Below are positions 57,250-64,000 of a stretch of DNA of 64,000 nucleotides, piece by piece. Numbering within the stretch: the stretch's first letter is position 1; each line of letters opens with the position of its first letter. The stretch comes from Streptomyces sp. NRRL F-525 (lineage in GTDB: Bacteria > Actinomycetota > Actinomycetes > Streptomycetales > Streptomycetaceae). Under the pieces are notes generated by a model that worked only from the letters and a program-made list of their open reading frames with translations, ran no database searches and was not told where the DNA came from. The stretch is from positions 442,298 to 506,297 of the forward strand of contig NZ_JNXE01000002.1 in NCBI RefSeq assembly GCF_000716605.1, read 5' to 3'. Made by a program: the position numbers and the translations under genes.

Positions 57250-58254
57250 ATGCGCATCGGAATCCTCGGCCTCGGCCGCATCGGCGCCTTCCACGCCGAG
57301 ACCCTGTCCGGACTCGACGTCGTCGAGTCCCTCGTCGTGGCCGACCCGTTCGCGGAGGCCGCCAAGAAGGCCGCCGAGCGCTTCGGCGCCGAGGTCGCGG
57401 ACTCCCCCGAGGCCGTGCTGGCCGCCGGGGTCGACGGTGTCGTCGTCGCCGCGGCGACCGACGCCCACCCGGGCCTGATCCTGGCCGCCGTCGAGGCGGG
57501 CATCCCCGTCTTCTGCGAGAAGCCCGTCGCCAAGACGATGGCCGAGGGCGTCAAGGTCCTCAAGGCCGTCGAGGGCAGCAGCGTTCCGATCCAGATCGGC
57601 TACAACCGCCGCTTCGACGCCGGTTTCGTCAACGCGCGCGCCGCCGTGCAGTCCGGCGAGCTGGGCAAGCTGCACACCGTGCGCTCCACCACGCTGGACC
57701 CGGCGCCGCCGCCGGCCGCGTACATCGCCGCGTCCGGGGGCATCTTCCGGGACTGTTCCGTGCACGACTTCGACATCATCCGCTGGGTCACCGGCCGTGA
57801 GGTCACCGAGGTGTACGCGGTCGGCGGCAACCGGGGCGCCGAGTACATCAAGGAGGCGGGCGACGCCGACACCACCGGCGCGATCCTGACCCTCGACGAC
57901 GGCACCATCGCGGTGGTCTCCAACTCCCGCCACAACGCCCGGGGTTACGACGTCCGCATGGAGATCCACGGCTTCACGGACTCCATCGCGGTGGGCCTGG
58001 AGGACAAGCTGCCGCTGCGCTCGGTCGAGCCCGGCGTGACCTTCCCGGCGGGCACCCCGCACGACTTCTTCATGGACCGGTTCACGGCCGCCTACCGCGC
58101 CGAACTCACCGCGTTCACCGAGGTCGTCGCCGGCACCCGCCCCTCCCCCTGCACGGTCGCGGACGCCCTGGAGGCCGGCTGGATCGCCGACGCCTGCACC
58201 CTGTCGCTGCACGAGCACCGCCCGGTCACCATCCAGGAGGTACGGGAGGCATGA
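57250..58254 (+). CDS. iolG: Inositol 2-dehydrogenase-like Gfo/Idh/MocA oxidoreductase
   Basis: 334 residues. The N-terminal NAD fold begins RIGILGLGRIGAFHAETL. CEKPVAKT is the EKP motif with the catalytic Lys. GGIFRDCSVHDFDIIRWVTGREV contains the Asp and His of the active site in the pattern typical of myo-inositol 2-dehydrogenases. It oxidises the inositol axial hydroxyl to 2-keto-inositol with NAD. The symbol follows this motif pattern; a different cyclitol substrate is possible given the atypical neighbours. It overlaps the next dehydrogenase gene by 4 bases. Confidence 0.87.
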   Translation: MRIGILGLGRIGAFHAETLSGLDVVESLVVADPFAEAAKKAAERFGAEVADSPEAVLAAGVDGVVVAAATDAHPGLILAAVEAGIPVFCEKPVAKTMAEGVKVLKAVEGSSVPIQIGYNRRFDAGFVNARAAVQSGELGKLHTVRSTTLDPAPPPAAYIAASGGIFRDCSVHDFDIIRWVTGREVTEVYAVGGNRGAEYIKEAGDADTTGAILTLDDGTIAVVSNSRHNARGYDVRMEIHGFTDSIAVGLEDKLPLRSVEPGVTFPAGTPHDFFMDRFTAAYRAELTAFTEVVAGTRPSPCTVADALEAGWIADACTLSLHEHRPVTIQEVREA

Positions 58255-59273
58255 GCGGTCCGGGCCGGGAACCACTGCGCATCGGAGTACTGGGAGCGGC
58301 TCGGATCACCGAGCAGTCCCTGATCGGTCCGGCCCGGACCACCGGCCACCGCATTGTCGCGGTGGCCGCGCGGGACCGGTCCAGGGCGGAGGCGTACGCC
58401 GCCGCGCACCGCGTCGAACGGGTGGCGGACTCGTACGCCGACCTGATCGCCGACCCGGAGGTGGAGGTCGTCTACAACCCGCTCGCCAACGGCCTGCACG
58501 GTCCGTGGAACCTCGCCGCGCTCGCGGCGGGCAAGCACGTCCTGTCGGAGAAGCCGTCGGCGAGCAACGCGGAGGAGGCGGCCGAGGTGAGGGAGGCCGC
58601 CGCGAAGGCCGGAACGGTCTTCATGGAGGCGTTCCACTACCTCTTCCACCCGGTCACCCGGCGCCTGCACGAACTGCTGGCCTCCGGTGAACTCGGCGAA
58701 CTCCGGCACGTCGAGACGCTCGTGGCGATCCCGGCCCCGCCGGACACCGACCCGCGCTGGTCCCTGGACCTGGCCGGCGGCGCCGTGATGGACCTGGGCT
58801 GCTACAGCCTGCACGCCCTGCGCACGCTGGCCCCCTGGGCGGGCGGCGCACCCCGCCTCGTCTCGGCCCGCGGCGGCGAACACGCGGGCGCCCCGGGCGT
58901 CGACGAGTGGCTGGACGCCAACCTCGTCTATCCCAGCGGCGCCACGGGCACCGCCCGCTGCCACATGGCGTACGACGAACTGGTCATGAGCTGCCGCATC
59001 ACCGGCAGCCGGGGCGAGGCCTTCGCCCCGAACTTCGTCCTCCCCCAGCTGGACGACCGCGTCGTCATCCGCACCACGGACGGCGAACGCACGGAACGCC
59101 TCGGCCGCCGCTCGTCGTACACCTACCAACTGGAGGCGTTCGCCGCCCGGTTGAGGAACGGCGCGCCCCTGCCCCTGGGACCGGACGACGCGGTCGCGAC
59201 GATGACCCTCATCGACGAGGCCTACCGCGCGGCGGGGTTCGCGCCCCGGCCGCGGGTGTCGGTTCTGCGGTAG
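58251..59273 (+). CDS. Gfo/Idh/MocA-family oxidoreductase
   Basis: 340 residues. The ATG at 58251 overlaps the preceding stop; GGAGGTACGGGAGG lies upstream. Rossmann start is RIGVLGAARITEQSLIGPA, the EKP motif is LSEKPSASN, and GGAVMDLGCYSLHALR carries the active-site Asp/Cys/His region seen in trans-1,2-dihydrobenzene-diol-dehydrogenase-like members. EAFHYLFHPVTRRLHELL is the usual dimer-helix start. It probably acts on a keto-sugar or keto-cyclitol together with the previous enzyme. Its last 52 bases overlap the end of the opposite-strand TPR gene. Confidence 0.88.
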   Translation: MSGPGREPLRIGVLGAARITEQSLIGPARTTGHRIVAVAARDRSRAEAYAAAHRVERVADSYADLIADPEVEVVYNPLANGLHGPWNLAALAAGKHVLSEKPSASNAEEAAEVREAAAKAGTVFMEAFHYLFHPVTRRLHELLASGELGELRHVETLVAIPAPPDTDPRWSLDLAGGAVMDLGCYSLHALRTLAPWAGGAPRLVSARGGEHAGAPGVDEWLDANLVYPSGATGTARCHMAYDELVMSCRITGSRGEAFAPNFVLPQLDDRVVIRTTDGERTERLGRRSSYTYQLEAFAARLRNGAPLPLGPDDAVATMTLIDEAYRAAGFAPRPRVSVLR

Positions 59274-60949
59274 ACGAAGGTCGGGTACGGCTGCCCGACC
59301 AACCGCTCCCACGCCCGGACGATGTCGATGTCGTCCGGGCATTCCGCACGGGCCCGGGCGAACGTGATGACGCAGCGGGCGTGGACGTCGGGGGCATCGC
59401 TGCGGCGGGTGAGAGCGAGGAGGGAGCGCAGGGCGGCGACCGCCTCCTCGGGCCGACCGGCGCCCAGCCCGGCCAGCGCCGCCCTGGTGAGCGCGACGGA
59501 CAGACCGGAGACCGTGAGCGCCAGGTCGGCGTCCGTACCGGGGTCTCCGGGCGGGTCCCGCAGGAACGACTCCGCCTCCTCGTAGCAGGCCACGGCGGCC
59601 AGGTGGTCGCCGGTACGGCCGAGAGCCCGGGCGAGGACCCGCAGCCGACGCGCGATCAGCGCACGGTAGGTCGCGCGGTCGGACTCGACGAACGGGCGGG
59701 TGAGCGCCACGGCTTCACGGGCGTTCGACACGGCCGACTCCACGTCCTCCGCGTCCTGCTGACGAGCACTCAAGTTGGCGAGGAGGCGGGCCAGTTGGTC
59801 TTCGGGATGCGGGGCGCGCCGGGATGCGGCCACGGCGCCTTCCGTGTCCGCCAAGGCCATGAGGCGGTCGCCGCTTCGCGTGTGGCAGTCGGCCAGGTTG
59901 TCCAGGACATCGGCGAGCAGTCCCGCGAAGGCCTCCGGGCGGTCGGCCGCGAGGCGGGTGTACAGGTCGGCCAACTCCGTGAGGATGCTCAACTCGTCGT
60001 CGCGCGCCTCCTGTTCGGTGAGCATGACGGCCCGGCAGCGCAACGCCTCGGCGAGCCGCTCGGGCTGGTCGGTGAGTTCACGGGCCTCGGCGACCGCCTC
60101 GTCCGCGCTGGTGCGCGCGGCGGCGAAAGCGCCCGTGGCTCTGTGGCAGTAGGCCAGGTCCGTGAGGTGCCGGACGCGCAACGGCAGCACGAACCCGGGG
60201 TAGAACCTCGCGCCCACCCCGTAGACCTCGTCCCTCGCCTCGGGGCCCAGCGCCAAGGCGTCCTCGTACCGGCCGAGGGCCCGCAGTCCGCCGGTCAACT
60301 CGACGAGTACCTGGGGCCGTAGACGCATGTGACGCGCCAACTCCCGCACTGACATGGCCCGCAGCAGCGCGGCGCACTCCTGGTACACGGCGACGGCCTC
60401 CGCCGTACGGCCGAGGGCCGCGAACGCGAGCGCCTGTGTGTGCAAGGCGCCCGCCAGCGTGCCCAGTTGCCGGTCGCGGGGCCGGGGTGGCGCCATGCCG
60501 CGGTGCAGCGCCACGCACTCCCGGGCGGGCGCCAGAGCCTCCTCCGGCCGGCGGCCGTGGACGAGTACCTGTGCCCGCGTCTGGACGGCGCACGCGGTCA
60601 GCGCGGGCGACAGCCGCGCGCCCGGTACGGCCGCGGCCGCGTCCGCCGCCGTGCTCGCCTCCGCCAACCGCTCCGACAGCACCAGGACGCGGGCGTGCAC
60701 GACCAGAGCCCGGCTCAGCGCGTCCCGGTGGCGTTGCGCGGAGTGGGCCCGATCGGCCATCGGCCGGTACACGGCGACCGCTTCCTCGGCCCAGACCGAC
60801 CGACGGGCGAAGCTCGGCTCGCGCAGCAGCACCCAGCCGGGGGCCGCGCAGTGCAGCAGCGCGGCCCCGAGCAGCGCACCGCCCACACCGGGAGGAGTCA
60901 CTCGTGCCGTCACGCGCAGCAACGGCAGCAGCATCCGCACCGGCCCCAT
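59222..60949 (-). CDS. TPR-repeat protein, unknown function
   Basis: 575 residues from the ATG at 60949, with GGAGGG about 11 bases upstream; a second ATG lies 15 bases further in. Many helical TPR-like units run through the protein, with repeated A/L-rich pairs (for example LGRTAEAVAVYQECAALLRAM, LGRYEDALALGPEARDEVYG, TGAFAAARTSADEAVAEAREL, AEDVESAVSNAREAVALTRPF). No DNA-binding or catalytic domain is seen. Streptomyces carry many such large TPR proteins beside regulators. It is on the same strand as the 61035-63904 genes but 85 bases away, and it overlaps the convergent Gfo/Idh gene at its 3' end. Confidence 0.8.
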   Translation of the reverse strand: MGPVRMLLPLLRVTARVTPPGVGGALLGAALLHCAAPGWVLLREPSFARRSVWAEEAVAVYRPMADRAHSAQRHRDALSRALVVHARVLVLSERLAEASTAADAAAAVPGARLSPALTACAVQTRAQVLVHGRRPEEALAPARECVALHRGMAPPRPRDRQLGTLAGALHTQALAFAALGRTAEAVAVYQECAALLRAMSVRELARHMRLRPQVLVELTGGLRALGRYEDALALGPEARDEVYGVGARFYPGFVLPLRVRHLTDLAYCHRATGAFAAARTSADEAVAEARELTDQPERLAEALRCRAVMLTEQEARDDELSILTELADLYTRLAADRPEAFAGLLADVLDNLADCHTRSGDRLMALADTEGAVAASRRAPHPEDQLARLLANLSARQQDAEDVESAVSNAREAVALTRPFVESDRATYRALIARRLRVLARALGRTGDHLAAVACYEEAESFLRDPPGDPGTDADLALTVSGLSVALTRAALAGLGAGRPEEAVAALRSLLALTRRSDAPDVHARCVITFARARAECPDDIDIVRAWERLVGQPYPTFVYRRTDTRGRGANPAAR

Positions 60950-61034
60950 CCGCGCCCCCGCCCTCCTCGTTCGAGGACAAAAGACGGCTGAGAGTGGGCA
61001 GTTGGTTGCAGGGCAAGCCGCCCCGCCGGAGCGG

Positions 61035-62060
61035 CTACCGGTAGAACCCGGGCCGCTCCACCAACTCCACCTCCACCCGAACCCCTTCCTCCAGCGCCCG
61101 GACGCCCGCCTCGCACACGGCCGCCGCCGCGTACCCGTCCCACACGCTCGGCCCGGTCACCTCGCCGCGGCGGGTCGCGTCGACCCAGGTCTGGATCTCA
61201 CGGTCGTAGGCGTCGGCGAAGCGTTCGACGAAGTCCTGGGCGATGGTGCCGCCCCAGCGGCCGGCCATGTTGGTGACCATGGCGTGGCCGTCGCCGATGC
61301 GGGCAGTGCCGCGTTCGCAGACGACCTCGGCCTGGACCTGGTAGCCGAAACCGCAGTTGACGAACATCTCGACGTCGACGATCGCGCCGCAGTCGGTCTC
61401 GAAGACGACGAACTGCGGGTCCTGGAGGCCCTCCGGGGCGCTCGCCGTGGGGCGCGGCCGCAGCACCGTCACGGCGGTGATCTCCTGGCCGAGCAGCCAA
61501 CGGGTCGCGTCGGTCTCGTGCGCCACGGAGTCGCTGATCAGCATGGAGCTGGTGAAGAAGGGCGGGCTGGCCGCGTTGCGATGCCGGTTGTGCAGCATCA
61601 GCGGGCGGCCCAACTGGCCTGTCTCCAGCAGGGACTTGAGTTTCATGTACTCGGCGTCGTAGCGCCGCATGAAGCCGACCTGCACCCGGCGGTGGCCGAG
61701 ACGTGTCTCCGCCTCCATCACCCGGAGCGCCGAGGCCGCGTCCGGCGTGAGCGGCTTCTCGCACAGGACCGGGAGGTCGTGCTCGAAGGCCGCGAGCAGG
61801 GCCGCCTCGTGGGCGGGGCCCGGTGAGGCGATCAGGACCGCGTCGACGTCGGCCGCCGCCATCGCGGCGGCCGGGTCGGTGTACGCGGTGCAGCCGTCGA
61901 TGCCGGACGCGATCCGTTTGGCGCGCTCGGCGTCGACGTCCACGACCGCGGTCACCCGGGCTCCGTTGACCACGTCCTGGATCCTGCGGACGTGGTCGGC
62001 GCCCATCTTTCCGGTTCCGACGACTGCCACTCCGAGCGTGTCGCGCGGGCTGATGGCCAT
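61035..62060 (-). CDS. Gfo/Idh/MocA oxidoreductase, inositol-dehydrogenase-like
   Basis: 341 residues from the ATG at 62060, with AAAGGA seven bases upstream; an ATG at 62087 would overlap the preceding gene and has a poorer signal. [33 protein letters not shown] is the Rossmann start, LCEKPLTPD the EKP motif, and [23 protein letters not shown] the Asp-His active-site segment as in inositol and scyllo-inositol dehydrogenases. It follows the IolE-like gene by 19 bases and is the third family member in this cluster. It may convert a different epimer or a keto-inositol. Confidence 0.88.
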   Translation of the reverse strand: MAISPRDTLGVAVVGTGKMGADHVRRIQDVVNGARVTAVVDVDAERAKRIASGIDGCTAYTDPAAAMAAADVDAVLIASPGPAHEAALLAAFEHDLPVLCEKPLTPDAASALRVMEAETRLGHRRVQVGFMRRYDAEYMKLKSLLETGQLGRPLMLHNRHRNAASPPFFTSSMLISDSVAHETDATRWLLGQEITAVTVLRPRPTASAPEGLQDPQFVVFETDCGAIVDVEMFVNCGFGYQVQAEVVCERGTARIGDGHAMVTNMAGRWGGTIAQDFVERFADAYDREIQTWVDATRRGEVTGPSVWDGYAAAAVCEAGVRALEEGVRVEVELVERPGFYR

Positions 62061-62079
62061 CGGCCGTCCTTTCACATGG

Positions 62080-62988
62080 TCAGGCACCGCAGGAACGGAG
62101 GAACTTGCGGGTGCGCTCCGCGATGGGGAGCGGCTTGTCCGGCTCGCACGGGTACATGTCCTGCTCGACGATCGCGAACAGTTCCACGCCCAGGCGCTGC
62201 GCCGCGATCAGCACCGGCTCCAACTCCGGTACGCCGGACGGCGGTTCACACATCACCCCGCGCGCCACGGCCGGCCCGAACGGCACCTCGTTCTTGACGA
62301 CGTCGGCCAGGATCTCCGGGTCGACCTGCTTGAGGTGCAGATAGCCGATGCGTTCGCCGTACGTCTCGATCAGCTTGACGCTGTCGCCGCCGCAGTAGGC
62401 GTAATGCCCGGTGTCCAGGCAGAGGTTGACCAGTTCGGAGTCGGTCGAGTCGAGGAAGCGCTCGACGTGGTCCTCGGTGTCGAGGTGGGTGTCGGCGTGC
62501 GGGTGGACGACGATGTCGAGCCCGTACGCCTCCTTGACCTCGTGCCCGAGCCGCTCCATGCCCTTGGTGAGGTGGGCCCACTGCTCGCCGGTCAGCTCCG
62601 GCGGCTCCAGGATCTCGGCGGTCTTGTCGTCCCGCCAGAAGGAGGGGATGACGACCAGGTGCCGCGCGCCCATCTCCTGGGTGAGCGCGGCGACTTGGCT
62701 GACGTGCTCCCATGTCGCGTCCCACACGGACGGGCCCCGGTGCAGGCCGGTGAAGACCGTGCCCGCGGAGACCTTCAGGTCACGTCGGGCGATCTCGTCC
62801 GTGAGCCGGGCCGGGTCGGTCGGCAGATAGCCGTACGGGCCCAGCTCGATCCAGGAGTAGCCGGCCTGCGCGACCTCGTCCAAGAACCGTTGCCACGGCA
62901 CCTGTTGGGGGTCGTCCGGGAACCACACACCCCACGAGTCGGGGGCCGAGCCGACCCGGATGCGGTCCAGGAAGGGACGGTCCGACAT
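62080..62988 (-). CDS. Sugar phosphate isomerase/epimerase, IolE-like inosose dehydratase family
   Basis: 302 residues. It is an AP-endonuclease-2-type TIM barrel: [48 protein letters not shown] is close to the IolE N-terminus. Metal ligands are likely in [34 protein letters not shown] and [10 protein letters not shown]. IolE dehydrates 2-keto-myo-inositol; other members epimerise ketoses. It starts one base from the stop of the ATPase gene and precedes the dehydrogenase. Together with the dehydrogenases it supports breakdown of an inositol-like ring. Confidence 0.88.
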   Translation of the reverse strand: MSDRPFLDRIRVGSAPDSWGVWFPDDPQQVPWQRFLDEVAQAGYSWIELGPYGYLPTDPARLTDEIARRDLKVSAGTVFTGLHRGPSVWDATWEHVSQVAALTQEMGARHLVVIPSFWRDDKTAEILEPPELTGEQWAHLTKGMERLGHEVKEAYGLDIVVHPHADTHLDTEDHVERFLDSTDSELVNLCLDTGHYAYCGGDSVKLIETYGERIGYLHLKQVDPEILADVVKNEVPFGPAVARGVMCEPPSGVPELEPVLIAAQRLGVELFAIVEQDMYPCEPDKPLPIAERTRKFLRSCGA

Positions 62989-62989
62989 G

Positions 62990-63904
62990 TCAGGCGGTCC
63001 CTTCGGGAGACGCGGCCACCGGCGCCTTCAGGGACTTCGCGTCGGGGAGCTCCTCGACGTCGACACCGCGCACCTGGGACAACTCGTGCTTGAGCGCGGC
63101 GAGTTCGGTGCCGCCGGCCATGTGGTTGGTGAGCTCTTCGAGGGTGATCTCGCTGCGCTCCGCCGACAACTCCATCGTGCCCAGACGCAGGACGCTGAAG
63201 TGGTCGCCGACCATGTAGGCGTGGTGCGGGTTGTGCGTGATGAAGATGACCCCGAGGCCGCGTTCACGGGCTGCGGCCACGTACTTCAGCACCACACCGG
63301 ACTGCTTGACACCGAGCGCGGCGGTCGGCTCGTCCAGGATCAGAACGCGGGCCCCGAAGTAGACGGCACGGGCGATCGCCACACACTGACGCTGACCACC
63401 CGACAGGGTGCCGATGGGCTGGTCCAGGTTGTCCAGGACGATGCCCATGTTCCGCAGCTCTTCGTCCGCGGTCTTCTTCATCCGCTCGATGTCGAGACGA
63501 CGTACGGGCCAGGGGCCCTTGGTCATCTCGGAGCCGAGGAAGAAGTTGCGCCACACCGGCATCAACGGCACGACGGCCAGGTCCTGGTAGACCGTCGCGA
63601 TACCGCGGTCCAACGCCTGACGCGGGGTGGTGAAGTGCACGGGCCCGCCGTCGACGAGGAACTCGCCCTCGGTGTGCTGGTGCAGCCCGGAGATGATTTT
63701 GATCAGGGTCGACTTGCCCGCGCCGTTGTCACCCAGCACGCAGGTGACCTGGCCCGGGCGGACCGCGAGGTCGACGCCGTGCAGGGCGCGGACGTTGCCG
63801 TAGGACTTGCCCGCGTTGCGCAGTTGGACGATCGGCGCATCGGCGTCGCTCGGCGCCTTGTCTTCGAGGATGGCGCCGTGAGTGCCGGATTCGTTGCTTG
63901 CCAT
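62990..63904 (-). CDS. Sugar ABC transporter ATPase (single-domain, CUT2 type)
   Basis: 304 residues from the ATG at 63904, where GGAGG overlaps the end of the permease gene; an ATG at 63940 would lie inside that gene. A single nucleotide-binding domain has Walker [15 protein letters not shown], signature [16 protein letters not shown] and Walker [13 protein letters not shown]. Unlike RbsA or XylG, which carry two such domains, this is the short FrcA-like form. It energises the permease encoded just upstream (minus strand). It ends one base from the IolE-like gene, so transport and catabolism are one operon. Confidence 0.9.
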   Translation of the reverse strand: MASNESGTHGAILEDKAPSDADAPIVQLRNAGKSYGNVRALHGVDLAVRPGQVTCVLGDNGAGKSTLIKIISGLHQHTEGEFLVDGGPVHFTTPRQALDRGIATVYQDLAVVPLMPVWRNFFLGSEMTKGPWPVRRLDIERMKKTADEELRNMGIVLDNLDQPIGTLSGGQRQCVAIARAVYFGARVLILDEPTAALGVKQSGVVLKYVAAARERGLGVIFITHNPHHAYMVGDHFSVLRLGTMELSAERSEITLEELTNHMAGGTELAALKHELSQVRGVDVEELPDAKSLKAPVAASPEGTA

Positions 63905-63909
63905 GAAGG

Positions 63910-64000
63910 TCACCTCCGGGTCGCGGTGCGCTGGACCCACAGATTGATGAGGACGGCGCCCAGGAGCATCACGCCGAGGAACGCCTTGAACCAGTCGGGG
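63910..64000 (-). CDS. Sugar ABC transporter permease, C-terminal fragment at window edge
   Basis: Only the last 29 codons lie in the window, reading [22 protein letters not shown] and ending TATRR. A hydrophobic helix followed by a short basic tail is the C-terminus of a CUT2/RbsC-type permease. It ends five bases before the ATPase start. The binding protein should lie beyond the right edge. Confidence 0.7.
   Translation of the reverse strand, partial: PDWFKAFLGVMLLGAVLINLWVQRTATRR

Overview
The window is about 71% GC, and its genes carry GGAG-type ribosome binding sites, frequent GTG and TTG starts, ATGA/GTGA stop-start overlaps and Tat-type secretion signals. It also has a cluster of HATPase, DUF5753 regulator, DUF397 and SAM-methyltransferase genes. 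Together these point to a Streptomyces or close actinomycete chromosome. One tRNA gene (tRNA-Pro, GGG) is present. I see no rRNA, CRISPR array, insertion sequence or phage.

Left and centre (1-39518) form a polysaccharide-utilisation region. A minus-strand operon (9030 down to 1) encodes a solute-binding lipoprotein, two permeases, a GH28-type beta-helix hydrolase and two alginate-lyase-like enzymes in tandem; the second runs off the window. A separate ABC exporter (9274-11091) and a GH43-type enzyme (11234-12262) follow. A second importer (12281-15658) is divergent from its LacI regulator and a DUF2264 enzyme (15873-18916). Next is a cellulose block with GH6, GH9 and GH1 enzymes and a CebR-like LacI regulator (18971-25145), flanked by CebR-type operators. 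After a GT2 glycosyltransferase comes a sugar-acid block (27027-39518) with an aldose-dehydrogenase-like AKR, a GntR regulator, a secreted beta-helix/discoidin protein, an enolase-superfamily enzyme, a third importer, an unusual pseudokinase-mannose-6-phosphate-isomerase fusion and a ROK kinase. None of the three importers has its own ATPase, so a shared MsiK-type ATPase elsewhere is likely.

The middle (39602-47184) holds the signalling cluster, tRNA-Pro with a strong shared terminator, a YceI-like protein, a NUDIX protein, and an MFS exporter divergent from a TetR regulator across two palindromic operators.

The right part has a hydroxyquinol-type aromatic pathway (47225-50936: maleylacetate reductase, intradiol dioxygenase, flavin monooxygenase) divergent from a GAF/AAA/Fis regulator that lacks the sigma54 contact loop and carries 24-residue tandem repeats. 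A palindrome in that promoter is nearly identical to one upstream of the YceI gene. The last segment (54059-64000) is an inositol-like catabolic cluster. It contains a LacI regulator, a PhyH-type dioxygenase, an SDR, three Gfo/Idh/MocA dehydrogenases, an IolE-like isomerase and a sugar ABC transporter with its own ATPase. Its enzyme combination does not match a pathway I can name.
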